The notes under the pieces were generated by a model, which did not search any database, was not told the origin of the DNA, and worked only from the letters and a program-made list of their open reading frames with translations. Both the position numbers and the translations under genes were made by a program. Below, one piece after another: positions 63,622 to 64,000 of a stretch of 64,000 nucleotides of DNA. Position 1 is the first letter of the stretch; each line of letters opens with the position of its first letter. This stretch comes from Nitrosomonas oligotropha (GTDB lineage Bacteria > Pseudomonadota > Gammaproteobacteria > Burkholderiales > Nitrosomonadaceae): the NCBI RefSeq assembly GCF_009833085.1, contig NZ_QRBZ01000003.1, positions 61,738 through 125,737 on the forward strand, in the 5' to 3' direction.

Positions 63622-64000
63622 ATGAATATACACAAACGTACCTGATTGACCTTGTTGGATCGCCAGGAAATCTGGCGGCTTTATCAAACCCGGCTGTGGA
63701 AGGTAGTGCAGTTGGCGGAACGCTTCCACGTCAGCCGTCCAACGATTTATGACATACTGAAACGCGCGAGACTCTAGGAATTTACGCCGCGTAACAGTAC
63801 CAACCAGCGATTCAAGACGTTGCAGTAAGGTCTTAAGCGCCTGGCCAAGGTCGAGCAAGCCAGGAACGGCTCAAGGGTGAAGCCAAGCGCTATAACAAAT
63901 CTTATCCGGGCGAACTCGTTCACTTCGATACCAAACGGCTCCCTCTATTGAAAGGGCAATCCGCCAATGAACCTGGCGAGTATCTGTTTGTGGCCATTGA
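63622..64000 (+). pseudogene. Decayed IS481-type transposase (runs off the window)
   Basis: In one frame the segment reads DRQEIWRLYQTRLWKVVQLA and FHVSRPTIYDILKRARL, a helix-turn-helix start of IS481-type transposases, but it contains stops TGA (63643-63645), TAG (63775-63777) and TAA (63826-63828). Near 63862 the frame shifts and continues as ERLKGEAKRYNKSYPGELVH, then FDTKRLPLLKG, the start of the integrase (DDE) core. It is inactive as read. The stops fit C-to-T changes of CGA and CAG. Confidence 0.85.

Noticed and set aside
63580..63858. 92-codon minus-strand ORF at the right edge
   Set aside because: It lies opposite the decayed transposase, whose plus-strand reading matches a known family; the minus frame is a shadow.

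Overview
The window looks like a chromosomal segment of a betaproteobacterial ammonia oxidiser of the Nitrosomonas group. Two things point there: a Rhesus-type ammonium channel (rh50 at 32230-33606), a gene type characteristic of nitrosomonads, and a gene order (leuCDB-asd-fimV-truA-trpFBA-accD-folC-SPOR-cvpA-purF-metZ, then mlaFEDCB with two further ABC genes and a BolA gene) that is a conserved betaproteobacterial backbone. No rRNA, tRNA or CRISPR array was recognised.

Layout. 1-9 kb: tail of an unidentified gene, a YbaL/KefB-type cation:proton antiporter, two small conserved unknowns, an Atm1-type ABC exporter, the flagellar stator pair motA-motB, a membrane-anchored methyltransferase and convergent cysS. 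9-10.2 kb: tandem cyclophilins, one periplasmic and one cytoplasmic. 10.2-28.5 kb, all on the minus strand: a long biosynthetic block (leucine, aspartate semialdehyde, tryptophan, fatty acid, folate, purine and methionine synthesis) plus fimV, truA and an MFS carrier. 28.9-32 kb: rubrerythrin, a two-[4Fe-4S] CCG-type protein fused to a DUF3501 domain, and a CNP1-like lipoprotein, probably an oxidative-stress operon. 32-34.9 kb: rh50, then an HxlR regulator divergent from a FAX/metaxin-type GST across a shared, repeat-bearing promoter region. 35-36.6 kb: two secreted proteins, one with a PEP-CTERM sorting tail. 36.7-40.5 kb: hrpA.

40.5-42.1 kb is an AT-richer accessory island: a decayed integron-type integrase, a small membrane/coiled-coil ORF, a DUF4160-DUF2442 pair, and structured short repeats flanking that pair. 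42.1-49.3 kb: VOC protein, GST, TerB/DnaJ protein, BolA, a YadGH-type ABC exporter and the Mla lipid-transport operon. 49.6-55.5 kb: a frameshifted DUF4124-nuclease gene, sdhCDA without sdhB, and a pirin-DoxX pair divergent from a LysR regulator.

55.5-64 kb: a giant RTX protein (about 2,440 residues when a frameshift is repaired) with an N-terminal lipase-like domain, preceded by a small membrane-anchored gene only 9 nt upstream, and at the right edge a decayed IS481-type transposase.

The most interesting places are the RTX lipase with its tightly linked small partner (possible toxin-immunity pair), the integrase remnant beside the DUF4160-DUF2442 pair with paired hairpin repeats showing a compensatory base change, the DUF3501 fusion, and the repeat-rich promoter of the 131-residue secreted protein. 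Every frameshift here could be real decay, programmed, or a sequencing error; the sequence alone cannot decide.
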